This document shows, piece by piece, positions 1 to 8,645 of a DNA stretch of 53,768 nt; position 1 is the stretch's first letter, and each line of letters opens with the position of its first letter. The translations under genes and the position numbers were made by a program. The notes beneath the pieces were generated by a model. It was given only the letters and a program-made list of their open reading frames with translations. It searched no databases and was not told the origin of the DNA. Source of the stretch: Fulvivirga sp. (lineage in GTDB: Bacteria > Bacteroidota > Bacteroidia > Cytophagales > Cyclobacteriaceae). The DNA is taken from contig JANQLQ010000259.1 in the NCBI GenBank assembly GCA_028280565.1, positions 1 through 53,768 of the forward strand, written 5' to 3'.

Positions 1-2
1 CT

Positions 3-572
3 GCATCTACCTGTTCTGGAACTGTTACTTTGAATGGCACTGTAGATCTATCAGGCACCCAGCTAGGGGATTATTGCGCTCCCGGAAGACTGACTTTCCG
101 TCCTCCGTCAGCTACTTGCGGCCAGAGAAGACCACGTCTGCGTTTTGAGGGACAGTTTAACTCTTTTATCCGCCCAGCGAATTCTAATTGGTTCGTCGGA
201 ACCATTCCTTTATCGGAAGTGGACAGCAGCTGGTCTGCTATGACAATCACAACCAAAGCCAGCGATGTTGGCACTGAACCTAACGAGGTTTGCAGTGGGT
301 TCACTGCTGTTCCCCAGAATGTACTGGGAGTGGATGGTGAGTTTCCTGCCGGTAGCGGTGATGATTTTGGATTAGGATACTACAGCTATGTGCTTGGGAC
401 TCCAACCGTGGACAGGGCAGTTGTCGTATGGCGAGGTGGAAGCGCTACCAATCCAGCCGGAGCTACCGACGGGTTCGTATTCGAGGTGACGGCCTTAAAT
501 GCTGTTCCTCAAAATTTCCCTCCTACTGTATTTAGATCACAAGTGATCTTCAATTACAGGAGAGCTCTTTAG
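3..572 (+). CDS. C-terminal part of a secreted protein, truncated by the window edge
   Basis: The reading frame is open from the first complete codon of the window to a TAA at 570-572, so this is the last ~189 residues of a longer protein. The codon at 30-32 is TTG inside the open frame and need not be the real start. The visible part is rich in Gly, Ser, Thr, Val and aromatic residues, with several cysteines and no membrane segment, as in extracellular beta-sheet proteins of Bacteroidota. It lies 154 bp upstream of a lipoprotein gene on the same strand and may share its operon. I do not recognise the family. Confidence 0.6.
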   Translation, partial: ASTCSGTVTLNGTVDLSGTQLGDYCAPGRLTFRPPSATCGQRRPRLRFEGQFNSFIRPANSNWFVGTIPLSEVDSSWSAMTITTKASDVGTEPNEVCSGFTAVPQNVLGVDGEFPAGSGDDFGLGYYSYVLGTPTVDRAVVVWRGGSATNPAGATDGFVFEVTALNAVPQNFPPTVFRSQVIFNYRRAL

Positions 573-726
573 AATATCCTTTACAAAACTATGATTTTGC
601 CTGTCCAATAAGGGAGGCATCCGGGTTATTGTTCCCCTACACTACGGCAGCAAAACATAACACTTTAATCTTAGCCTAATAATAGCTTTAAAAAGCACTC
701 ACTTAACTCAACGAACACAACGTAAC

Positions 727-1722
727 ATGATAAAAAATATCTCACAAAAATTTATATCGCCTCTTTTCTATTGCCTGTTTCTTGCGGCCGCTGGCATTAC
801 TACCTCTTGTGAAGATGAAGTGGTTGACCGTATTGTAGAGATCCCTGGAGATACGGTCACGGTTTTAGGGTTCAACCACATTGTTTCCTTCCAAGTGCAA
901 GAATTCAGTGCCGATACGGTATTGGAAGCGGTAAGTAAAGATGACAGTCTTATTATATACTGGCCCTCATTTCGACCACTGCCAGCTACCATAGCTCCTA
1001 ACATTGTTGTGGCCAATGGTGCCACGATCACACCTGTATCCGGGGCAAGTGTGCCGTTTGCCACCGGTACAGCGTATACTGTAACCGCGGAGGACCAAAG
1101 CGAGCGGCAATACATATTGAAAGTAGTGATCAACCAACCAAGACCCGTATATGGAAGAGACGGTGTAACAACGTTCATTACTATTCCCAATGAAGAAGAC
1201 AACATACTATTCCCATTTTTTGGTGACTATTTTGTGCCAGGCACTTCACAAACTAGCCTTTATTTTATCAGTTGGGAGAATCACGAGGAAACGAAGTTAA
1301 AAACGGTATCTGCTACCGCTACCCGGATAGAGGTTGAAATACCTGGCAATTTACCAAAAGGCTACTATCGGACCAAACTGGTAAGTGGAGCGCGTACGGT
1401 CAGTAAGCAGGACAGCATATGGGTCAAGTTCCCTCAACCCTTCATAGATTGGGAGTTCGACGACTTGGTTATGTCACAAGGGGGAACTTACGAGATCCCT
1501 GGAGAACATTTGCACGATATTGAAAAAATAGAAATACCCGTGGGTGACGGCTCCTTTGTCCCGTTAGATATCATCTCGTTCACACCTACTTCCATCACGA
1601 TAAGGATACCCGGTGATCTCCCAACAGGGTTCTATGAAGATGAGTATTTTATACACTCCCCATGGGCCAACAATGGAGAGATTACCATAGACTTCCTATT
1701 TTTTGAAATAATAGCCCCCTAA
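727..1722 (+). CDS. Surface lipoprotein with DUF5018/IPT-like beta-sandwich domains
   Basis: 331 residues. The N-terminus is a lipoprotein signal: a basic start, a hydrophobic stretch, and a lipobox ending TTSC with the lipidated Cys at residue 28, followed by acidic residues as in exported Bacteroidota lipoproteins. Residues ~55-135 (VSFQVQEF through TAEDQSERQYILKV) resemble the small domain often placed at the N-terminus of DUF5018-type surface proteins. Two Ig/TIG-like repeats seem to follow: the phrase IEVEIPGNLPKGYY near residue 205 recurs as ITIRIPGDLPTGFY near residue 300, which suggests an internal duplication. A ligand-binding role at the cell surface is inference; no catalytic motif is visible. 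Confidence 0.7.
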   Translation: MIKNISQKFISPLFYCLFLAAAGITTSCEDEVVDRIVEIPGDTVTVLGFNHIVSFQVQEFSADTVLEAVSKDDSLIIYWPSFRPLPATIAPNIVVANGATITPVSGASVPFATGTAYTVTAEDQSERQYILKVVINQPRPVYGRDGVTTFITIPNEEDNILFPFFGDYFVPGTSQTSLYFISWENHEETKLKTVSATATRIEVEIPGNLPKGYYRTKLVSGARTVSKQDSIWVKFPQPFIDWEFDDLVMSQGGTYEIPGEHLHDIEKIEIPVGDGSFVPLDIISFTPTSITIRIPGDLPTGFYEDEYFIHSPWANNGEITIDFLFFEIIAP

Positions 1723-1831
1723 TAAATAAAGTAGGATTATTTTATGGCTTCTAAGGAAGGTTTAAACAAGCCCCGGGCGGCATTGTAATCCAAATATCTT
1801 GGCCTGGTAAGTTATTATGACTCACATGGCC

Positions 1832-1854
1832 GGCACGCTTTTGTAAAGCGTGCC
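1832..1854 (+). terminator. Perfect 10-bp hairpin, probable terminator
   Basis: GGCACGCTTT and AAAGCGTGCC form a perfect 10-bp stem with a 3-nt loop, followed by CATTTT. It lies ~110 bp after the stop of the lipoprotein gene at 727-1722. The T-run is short, so it could instead be a repeat hairpin. Confidence 0.5.
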
Positions 1855-2186
1855 CATTTTCTACACATACAGTCATAAAACTGACAGTTCCACATCTTCG
1901 CATTTGTAATGCACATCGAAAAGTTTTCTTTAACAGCGAACACTGCAATGTCCTTATTCCTGGAAAATACAAAATCGACAAATCGCAGTGCACTCATTTC
2001 ATTACCACCATAGATTGAGCAGACTTTTCACAAAGCCAGTGTACAAAAAGTAGTTTGTATACAGAAAAACGAGTGGCATTGAAAATTACAAGACCCCAGT
2101 TAGATTTAAAATCATGGTAGCCTAGGCTTAACATGAGGTTTAGTATAATTTCACAGTCTTTAAACTGCGGAGTAGCTTCCGTTCTA

Positions 2187-2247
2187 CGACACAGCAGATT
2201 CCGGCTCTCGCAATGAGCCCTCCCATAGCCACCGGCGCGGAATGACG
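2187..2247 (+). repeat. Dispersed repeat family B, partial copy
   Basis: Begins CGACACAGCAG, continues with TTCC-GCTCTCGC and ends GGAATGACG. The same pieces in the same order occur at 23927-23986, so this is a diverged copy of an intergenic repeat. Confidence 0.6.
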
Positions 2248-2314
2248 TTCATTTTTTAATCGAGTCCAGGTTCAAAGTAAGAGGGGTAAGCTTTTATACC
2301 TGCAGAGAAATGGC

Positions 2315-3382
2315 TTATCCCTCACTATCTTCTTCTTTCTCTATCCAAAAATCCTCTTGATCTTTGTAAAAAACCCCGGATAAAGTAGTTACATATACCT
2401 TTCCTTTGAATGGAGTAATGGAAGTGATCCTATGACCGAAAAGACCTTCATTGGAAAGCTCTTTTATATCGAAACCATCAGCTGTTCGTCCTATTTCAAA
2501 AACCTGGCTGTAATAAAAAGCAATGGTCTTGTCATTGACTATGCAATGGTTCAATTGGCGAAAACTATTGTCTAGTATACCGAGGTAATTCCAGCTAACC
2601 CCATCGATGGATTCATACAACCTAGATTCTGATCCCCGAAAAGTCAACCCGAAAAGCCTATCCCCCACCTCGAACATCCTTGTAAAGCTCTCTTCTAAAA
2701 CTTTTTCCATAGCATAAGTTTCGTCAATACGAAAGGTACCCCCTAAAGTGGACATGTAAAAAACATCATCAAACGTGTAAAGCCGATCAGAGCCTACGAT
2801 ATTCCCTAATGCATCGGGCGGGTAGGAATAGCACCGCGTTTCTAGTGTATCCATAAAGACACTATTATCCCCCCAATCATTCAGCCGTACCAGTAAGAGA
2901 TTCCTGCTATCTTTAGTGGCATAAGGCACGAGGCACTCATTGCGCGAATTAATAGCCATAGCTTCGGTCCACCAAAACCCGGGGAAGTCAAAATGCTCAA
3001 AACCCGGGTCTAACTGCTCCATATGCAACCAAACCCCTATGCCTCCTACAGGGTCTTTACTAGCGACAAAATGAACGGTTCTCGCGTTAGCAGTGACCAA
3101 TAGATCCGAAGAAATGGGCATTTTATAATTCTGATCATATTTCATCCATACCATTGGGTGCTCTACTATTTCTGTAGTGTCTTCAAATTGGATATAGGAA
3201 AAGTTTCGTGTTCCTAAGAGGTAGAGTTTGTCCTCATCCACATGGCTGTTGTACTTTATCTTTTGATCAAACAAAAATCTATCATGTTTTTGCCAAATAG
3301 GCACGTCTTCTACAGGTATGGGGTCATCGTCGTTACAGGAAAGAAGGATAAAACAGGTTATGAACTGGGCAATACGTTTCAT
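2315..3382 (-). CDS. Lipoprotein with a propeller-like repeat fold, function unknown
   Basis: 355 residues from the ATG at 3382. An upstream in-frame start at 3454 would add 24 charged residues before the signal peptide, so the start giving MKRIAQF is preferred: it yields a classic lipoprotein signal with Cys16 (FILLSC) followed by NDDDP. The body has repeated blocks of the type 'xLYESIDGVSW', 'VFEIGRTADGF' and 'KGKVYVTTLSGVFY', which suggest beta-propeller blades as in BNR/sortilin-like proteins. No catalytic residues can be assigned. It is alone on its strand, with the ABC permease gene 214 bp away. Confidence 0.65.
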   Translation of the reverse strand: MKRIAQFITCFILLSCNDDDPIPVEDVPIWQKHDRFLFDQKIKYNSHVDEDKLYLLGTRNFSYIQFEDTTEIVEHPMVWMKYDQNYKMPISSDLLVTANARTVHFVASKDPVGGIGVWLHMEQLDPGFEHFDFPGFWWTEAMAINSRNECLVPYATKDSRNLLLVRLNDWGDNSVFMDTLETRCYSYPPDALGNIVGSDRLYTFDDVFYMSTLGGTFRIDETYAMEKVLEESFTRMFEVGDRLFGLTFRGSESRLYESIDGVSWNYLGILDNSFRQLNHCIVNDKTIAFYYSQVFEIGRTADGFDIKELSNEGLFGHRITSITPFKGKVYVTTLSGVFYKDQEDFWIEKEEDSEG

Positions 3383-3596
3383 ATTCTTTTTCGTTTTTTG
3401 GAGGTTAATCTCCCTATCAAACCTTTGCACAAAACAAATATACTCATCAACCACGGACCCGGGATCGTTTTACTTCGTTATTAAGGAACTATCGATTTAA
3501 AAAGCCTCATTTTCCAGGGTGTTATTAGGTTTATGATCCACCAAAAGTTCATCCTAAGGTCGACCAAGCTGTGAAGCCGAATAGGGTTTCAATGAG

Positions 3597-6500
3597 CTAT
3601 GGCAATACCTCCTCAAAATCCACCCTTATTTCCTTGCTTTGGCTCGCCGTCAAATGTCGTGACCATTCTTCATACAAGTCTTTGAATACCGCATTATGAT
3701 CGTTCTTTTGCTTGACCCACTGGCTAAGCCTAGAAGTAAAACTCACCGGCCCCATGACCTCGCTAAGCTTGTAAAGGGCTATTGTCCCCTTGTTTTCTTC
3801 CAAGTAGTCCACGCCATCTGCATAAATTAAAGGAGGCTCATGGTTAGGTTCATTCCCACGTTCCTTTTCGTATACATTTTTTTTCTTTTCAAGCAGAACA
3901 TCCACAGCCTCTTCTCCATGACCTGATCTTACCACTTGCAGGGCCAGGGCCTCGGGAAGTGCGGTTTTCAGCATGTCTGCTCCTTGTACATTGGCCAAGT
4001 GTAAATTTTGGTTAAGCCAGTGGCGGATCAGCTGGGTAGCTACAGAAAATGTGATATAAGCCCGCTCTGCCACCCCGGTGGTATCTGCATACCAGCCTTC
4101 CTTTTCCGAGATCGCCACCACGTTAGGGAAAGCATAAAGCTCCTCTTGGTAAAAGGGGATCTCTATCAATCTTAACTCGCTGTACGGATAAGTTCCTAAC
4201 CGGGCATTAATAAAATTGATCGTTGCCTTTACAGACTTTTCGTACAAGGCTATATTGTAATGATGCTCTTTCTTAAAATGGATCTTCACCGGAAGGTCAT
4301 TAACCTTAAAAGATGAGCTTTCAAACATTGCCGAGGCAAAATACCATTGATAAGGGGATGGAGCCTCTAGCTCATACTCGTAAAGATTTCTCCCGTTTTC
4401 CTGCCAAGACCGGTTCAGCTTACCAGGAGCAATGACAAATTGACCTGGGGTAGTACTGACCGTAAACTTCCCCTTTAGCCATGTAGCGTCCGGCGCAAAA
4501 GCATCTTCAGCTAAGGCGACACCGTCTTCCAAAGAGGCCATCCTAGCGGTTAGTTTAGCCAAGTCATGTTCCTCTCGCTCCCTGTTTTTTTCCAGCTCAC
4601 GGGAAGTATTATAGCCTATCCTAGGGATGATGTCCCGGGCATCCATGAACAGCCCATTGAAGGCTAGGTCCGGCTGGGCATCGCCTTGGGTAAAGCCTAG
4701 GTATTGTTTGTTAGCTTTTATGAATAACGTGCCCGTTTCCATCGTATCCATGGCGATGGGAAGTACCAATTGATGAAGCTCATCATCTTTCCAAGACACC
4801 TCGATAAGCTCATTATTCCACCTTATCTCCTGGAAATCCATAAAATCCGGAAAGCCCAGGTAAAGGCTATCTATTTGTCCAGGGTTAAAATTCGCCAGGT
4901 GCATGTGGGCTTCGGCGGTAGCTTTTCTCTCGCTTGGTAAAAGATCTAGCGTTACGTCCAGCCTCGTTAGTTTAGGTTGCGGTTTGCTCTCGATCCATTT
5001 ATAGTTTTTTTCGTAGGCTGCATCTTTCAGCACCTCCGCCGATTCCAGTTCGAAGTTACCTTTGTCATTTACCTCGCGTACAATGAAGGATTGCAGAAGA
5101 AAAAAGGCAACCAGGCATATTACGGCCAGCCCTTTTCCTGGAAGGTTCAGTTGATCGGTTCTAAAAGCTAGTTTTTTAGTCAAATTCAGGGCAGTGCCAC
5201 GCTTCCAGAAATGGATCCCAAGCAGGACAAATACAGCCGCTAAGGCCAGCCACATAATGAAATACCAAAAAGAAGCAATGGACCAAATACCATAACCGTT
5301 CATTTCCGAAAAGTCTTCGATGCCGGGGGTGAGAGCATACCCGAAGCGCAGTTCCTCCATGATCCCCATGTCAAAGCTTACAACATTGAAAAAGTAGTAG
5401 CCTACGCTCAATATGTGGGTTAAAAAACGATTACCTGTTAAGCCTGCTATAAAGAAGACCATGGCAATATTAAGTATGTAGGTGAGCCATCCCCATTTAT
5501 ATCCCAGCACGTCGTCAGCGTATTGGACAAGGTTGATCTCCTGCCATCCCCCGGATAAAATTTGTGCTAAAACACCACAGCCGATGATCAATAGCGCTAG
5601 CAGCAGCGCCACACCACACATGGCCACGAATTTTGATAGCTGCGTTACCCAAATGGGAACAGGCAAAGCATCCGTGATCTGCCAAATGTTGGAGGTCCTA
5701 TCCTTAAAGAATAATTCACCGGCCCAGATCATCAGGAGCATCATAATAAAGAAGCCCATGGTAAGACGTACCAAGGTCATAGAGGAGGTCAAAGGCTGTT
5801 GTGGGCCTAGGTAGTAAGTAGCATTCCACATGACGTTTTGGAGGAAGAACATGAGCCCCAGGATACTAAGGATGATCTTGAAATTAACCGGCCGGACCAC
5901 GTTTTTGAACTCAAGGGTGGCCAATCTCCAGAATTTTTTGATGAATTCGCCCGTGGAAAACAAAAGACGGACGCCTGGGACATTTACCTTTTCCATGGCA
6001 TACGCTTGTTGCTGCTCCGCCTGTATTATTTGGTTTTTCTTTTTGCCAAGAGTGGTAGAAATAAACTCTTTAAAAGAAAATCTCCTGTAAGCCAGCAGGA
6101 ATACGAGTAAACTGCCGCCTATCCACACCAGGCGATTTATATAAAAAACAGGCCCTAAGGACAGGTAAGAATCATTCTTGGCGTCGGCAGGTAATGCATC
6201 CAATGTTTGGGCCGTATACACATAGGCAAATGGGTCAACAAGTTCATAGAAGGTCGCATCGGATGCGGTGCCACTGGTCGTTTCTGCCACTAAGAATATC
6301 ATGACAAATGCGAAAATGCTTAAATACCCGGCAGCCATACGCTTGAAAAACACTAATGAGGCAAAACAAACCATAGTCAGCATTAAGAGGTTCCCGGCTG
6401 TTAGCAAGAAGAAGCCATGGACCATCTGTCCCCAGGGAGTAGGGCCGAATTTGTCCGGTGCACCTATGCCTGAATAGGGTACGAGGGCCATACCTACAAA

Positions 6501-6854
6501 TATACCGGCGCCTATGATCACATTGACCAGGAACGCTGAAAGGAATCTCCCGAGAAAGAATTTCTTCTCATTGATCGGCAGCGTGTAAAATATCCCAGCG
6601 GATTTGAATTGAATATCTTTATAGAGCACGGTACCTGTTATGATCGCGATCACGATGATCAACAGCATCCCTCCACCGGCAAAATTTTTGTAAAAAAGTG
6701 CCGCCCCGTTCATCAGTGTAGCATCATTCACATAGTATTCGTAGCTCCCTTGGGTATACCAGATCCCCTGGAAAACCAACATGAGAAAGAATAACAAGGT
6801 CATGGGTTGCTTGAAGCGGGATCTAAGCTCGAATTTTAGGATGTTAGAGATCAT
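3597..6854 (-). CDS. ABC-2 permease fused to a degenerate M1-peptidase-like domain
   Basis: 1085 residues. The first ~590 hold two ABC-2-type permease blocks: a cytoplasmic start (MISNILKFELRSRFKQP), then sets of six or so hydrophobic helices, with a second block starting near residue 310. After the last helix (~585-600) comes a periplasmic domain related to the M1 aminopeptidase fold found fused to permeases in Bacteroidota. The zinc site looks lost: where HExxH-type residues are expected (~residue 936) the sequence is SVATQLIRHWLNQNL, and the downstream helix reads EALALQ rather than the usual E-containing ESLAEY type. The partner ATPase is the next gene upstream in transcription (7468-8367), but a foreign-looking cassette lies between them. 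Substrate unknown. Confidence 0.85.
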   Translation of the reverse strand: MISNILKFELRSRFKQPMTLLFFLMLVFQGIWYTQGSYEYYVNDATLMNGAALFYKNFAGGGMLLIIVIAIITGTVLYKDIQFKSAGIFYTLPINEKKFFLGRFLSAFLVNVIIGAGIFVGMALVPYSGIGAPDKFGPTPWGQMVHGFFLLTAGNLLMLTMVCFASLVFFKRMAAGYLSIFAFVMIFLVAETTSGTASDATFYELVDPFAYVYTAQTLDALPADAKNDSYLSLGPVFYINRLVWIGGSLLVFLLAYRRFSFKEFISTTLGKKKNQIIQAEQQQAYAMEKVNVPGVRLLFSTGEFIKKFWRLATLEFKNVVRPVNFKIILSILGLMFFLQNVMWNATYYLGPQQPLTSSMTLVRLTMGFFIMMLLMIWAGELFFKDRTSNIWQITDALPVPIWVTQLSKFVAMCGVALLLALLIIGCGVLAQILSGGWQEINLVQYADDVLGYKWGWLTYILNIAMVFFIAGLTGNRFLTHILSVGYYFFNVVSFDMGIMEELRFGYALTPGIEDFSEMNGYGIWSIASFWYFIMWLALAAVFVLLGIHFWKRGTALNLTKKLAFRTDQLNLPGKGLAVICLVAFFLLQSFIVREVNDKGNFELESAEVLKDAAYEKNYKWIESKPQPKLTRLDVTLDLLPSERKATAEAHMHLANFNPGQIDSLYLGFPDFMDFQEIRWNNELIEVSWKDDELHQLVLPIAMDTMETGTLFIKANKQYLGFTQGDAQPDLAFNGLFMDARDIIPRIGYNTSRELEKNREREEHDLAKLTARMASLEDGVALAEDAFAPDATWLKGKFTVSTTPGQFVIAPGKLNRSWQENGRNLYEYELEAPSPYQWYFASAMFESSSFKVNDLPVKIHFKKEHHYNIALYEKSVKATINFINARLGTYPYSELRLIEIPFYQEELYAFPNVVAISEKEGWYADTTGVAERAYITFSVATQLIRHWLNQNLHLANVQGADMLKTALPEALALQVVRSGHGEEAVDVLLEKKKNVYEKERGNEPNHEPPLIYADGVDYLEENKGTIALYKLSEVMGPVSFTSRLSQWVKQKNDHNAVFKDLYEEWSRHLTASQSKEIRVDFEEVLP

Positions 6855-6880
6855 ATCTTTTTATTTCTTTATAATTTCCT

Positions 6881-6942
6881 ACTGTGTCCTATGTGCCTAT
6901 GTGGTAAAAAGGCTCACCACATAGGTACATAGGGCACATAGT
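6881..6942. repeat. Long hairpin flanking the GxxExxY gene, left copy
   Basis: Left arm 6881-6905 and right arm 6916-6940 are inverted repeats of ~25 bp with few mismatches, built on CTATGTG/CACATAG units around a 10-nt loop AAAAAGGCTC. The core TATGTGGTAAAAAGGCT recurs in the same orientation at 7391-7462 on the other side of the gene. Confidence 0.85.
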
Positions 6943-6970
6943 GTTTTTTGTGTTGTGCCGTGTATATTTG

Positions 6971-7381
6971 ATGATGACCCAAGCAGATATCAACAAGCAT
7001 ACGTATGACATTATTAATGTAGCCATCGAAGTACATAAGAGTCTTGGCCCGGGGTTACTTGAAAGTGTGTACCATAGGTGCATGGAGCAGGAAATGAAGC
7101 TTCGAAAGCTCTCTTTTAAAAGTGAATTGATCGTGCCGATTGAGTACAAAGGACTTGAACTGGATGCTAATCTTAGGTGCGATTTTCTATACGCGAATTG
7201 CATCGTCGTGGAACTTAAGTCAGTTGATGCTATAGCCCCTGTCTTCCAAGCCCAATTGATTACGTATATGAAATTGCTCCGTGTACCAAAAGGCATACTT
7301 ATCAATTTTAATGTCACTAATATTTTCAGGGAAGGACAGCAAACATTTGTAAATGAACTGTTCCGTGACCTCCCTGCTTAG
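6971..7381 (+). CDS. GxxExxY protein, PD-(D/E)XK nuclease-like
   Basis: 136 residues from the ATG at 6971 (a second ATG follows at 6974; the longer frame from 6941 would start inside the hairpin arm, so it is disfavoured). The motif naming the family is visible as GLLESVY near residue 28. Further on, LRCDFLY followed by VVELKS gives the D...ExK arrangement of the PD-(D/E)XK nuclease fold, then QAQLITYMKLL and a GILINFN strand. The family is widespread and of unknown function. The gene is alone, opposite in strand to the ABC transporter genes on both sides, and exactly bracketed by two copies of one hairpin repeat, which suggests a mobile cassette. TATATTTG at 6963-6970 matches a -7 box but abuts the start codon, so its role is unclear. 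Confidence 0.85.
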   Translation: MMTQADINKHTYDIINVAIEVHKSLGPGLLESVYHRCMEQEMKLRKLSFKSELIVPIEYKGLELDANLRCDFLYANCIVVELKSVDAIAPVFQAQLITYMKLLRVPKGILINFNVTNIFREGQQTFVNELFRDLPA

Positions 7382-7390
7382 TTTCCTCAC

Positions 7391-7462
7391 ACTATCCTAT
7401 GTGTCCTATGTGCTTATGTGGTAAAAAGGCTAACCACATAGGCACATAGAGCCACATAGAGT
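7391..7462. repeat. Long hairpin flanking the GxxExxY gene, right copy
   Basis: Left arm up to 7422 and right arm from 7433 pair over ~27 bp (TATGTGGT/ACCACATA core), loop AAAAAGGCTA. It is nearly identical to the left copy in the core and in the same orientation, and it starts about 10 bp after the gene's stop codon. Confidence 0.85.
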
Positions 7463-7467
7463 CCCTA

Positions 7468-8367
7468 TTATGCCATTACAGTGGCGGCCAGGTTTGATCT
7501 TTCATTGTACAATACATTGAAATAAGCATCTTCCAGCGAGGGTGCCTTTGACCAAAAATTACCATCCGGAAGGTCGTCCGCTACTACGGTGATCATGAGC
7601 TTACCCAAATGGAAACGGCTGGAAATAACGTTCATGGTATCCTCATAATCCTGCAGCTCGTGTTTTTCTATTTGCTTTTCCCATACCCTCTCGTTGAGCC
7701 CAGCTTCTATTTCACCGGGTTTACCGGTCAAAAGCACTTCGCCTTTCCCGATAATGGCCATCTGGTTACAAAGAGTGCTCACATCCTCCACGATATGCGT
7801 TGAGAGGATGACCACCGTATTTTCACCGATCTCGGAAAGCAGGTTATAAAACCGGTTGCGTTCCATGGGGTCTAATCCCGCCGTAGGCTCATCTACAATA
7901 ATTAATCTCGGGTTGCCTAACAGGGCCTGGGCTATGCCAAAACGCTGCTTCATCCCCCCGGAATACCCTCCTAGTTTTTTGCTGCGCGCCTCCCAAAGGT
8001 TTACCTTTTTGATGATGGCTTCCACCTGGTCCTTACGTTCGCCGGCATGGGTAATTCCTTTCATGTCAGCAATATGAGTAAGAAGCTCCATAGCTGTCGC
8101 CGTTGGGTAAACACCAAACTCCTGGGGTAGATATCCTAATACCTCCCTGAGCTTCCCGGGCTCCTTGGCCACATCAATGCCATCAAAGCGGATCGTGCCA
8201 CTGTCTGCGTCTTGGAGTGTGGCCACGGTACGCATCAAGGTAGACTTTCCCGCGCCATTTTGCCCCAGTAGCCCAAACATCCCTGTCTTGATGGTCAAGC
8301 TTACATCCTTTAGGGCCTGTACCCCGTTGGAATACGTTTTATTTAAGTTCTCGATTTCCAGTATCAT
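7468..8367 (-). CDS. ABC transporter ATP-binding protein
   Basis: 299 residues. Walker A is GQNGAGKST near residue 36-44, the Q-loop region is LGYLPQEFGVY, the ABC signature is YSGGMKQR near 135, and Walker B is LIIVDEPTAGLDP followed by a switch His in VILSTHIVED. The C-terminal ~80 residues match the extension usual in ABC-2 exporter ATPases. It should power the permease-peptidase fusion encoded at 3597-6854; the two genes would normally be adjacent, but 613 bp with two hairpins and a reversed gene separate them here. Confidence 0.92.
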   Translation of the reverse strand: MILEIENLNKTYSNGVQALKDVSLTIKTGMFGLLGQNGAGKSTLMRTVATLQDADSGTIRFDGIDVAKEPGKLREVLGYLPQEFGVYPTATAMELLTHIADMKGITHAGERKDQVEAIIKKVNLWEARSKKLGGYSGGMKQRFGIAQALLGNPRLIIVDEPTAGLDPMERNRFYNLLSEIGENTVVILSTHIVEDVSTLCNQMAIIGKGEVLLTGKPGEIEAGLNERVWEKQIEKHELQDYEDTMNVISSRFHLGKLMITVVADDLPDGNFWSKAPSLEDAYFNVLYNERSNLAATVMA

Positions 8368-8411
8368 TCTTTTCTAATTACTATGTATTTCATTATTTTA
8401 TTGATAAATAC

Positions 8412-8645
8412 TCATGCGAAGAGTTTTCGACAGCTTTCGGGATACGGTAGACACATTGCTACCCACCGGGCCAAATTCACGTCTTCGGCACACCAATGTT
8501 TTCTTTTTGTATTATGAAATTCACGCTTCCATTGTATCATGAGTTGGTCTCCCTTTACCGCCCAGGTCAATGGATCAAAGTCCGGCAACCCGCTAATGAA
8601 GAAGGTTAGAATACCCGGTAACACGATTTGCTTTGAGAGAGTCAT
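8412..8645 (-). CDS. Possible small protein overlapping the MATE gene stop
   Basis: 77 codons. The ATG overlaps the MATE stop as ATGA, an arrangement often seen in translational coupling, and this is the only reason to list it. The sequence has no recognised domain, one weak hydrophobic stretch near the start, and an odd composition (many Trp, Lys and Cys). It could be a chance frame. Confidence 0.3.
   Translation of the reverse strand: MTLSKQIVLPGILTFFISGLPDFDPLTWAVKGDQLMIQWKREFHNTKRKHWCAEDVNLARWVAMCLPYPESCRKLFA

Larger units (their letters stand above)
1723..2314. other. Intergenic region without a convincing gene
   Basis: About 590 bp between two converging lipoprotein genes. It holds a strong hairpin (1832-1854) and a dispersed repeat copy (2187-2247). 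The short open frames here have no ribosome-binding context or recognisable protein sequence. Confidence 0.6.

Noticed and set aside
1751-1997. Overlapping 60- to 80-codon minus-strand frames
   Set aside because: They run through the hairpin at 1832-1854 and have no protein-like features.
6963-6970. TATATTTG as the promoter -7 box of the GxxExxY gene
   Set aside because: It abuts the start codon, which would place the transcription start inside the gene, so it is probably a chance match.
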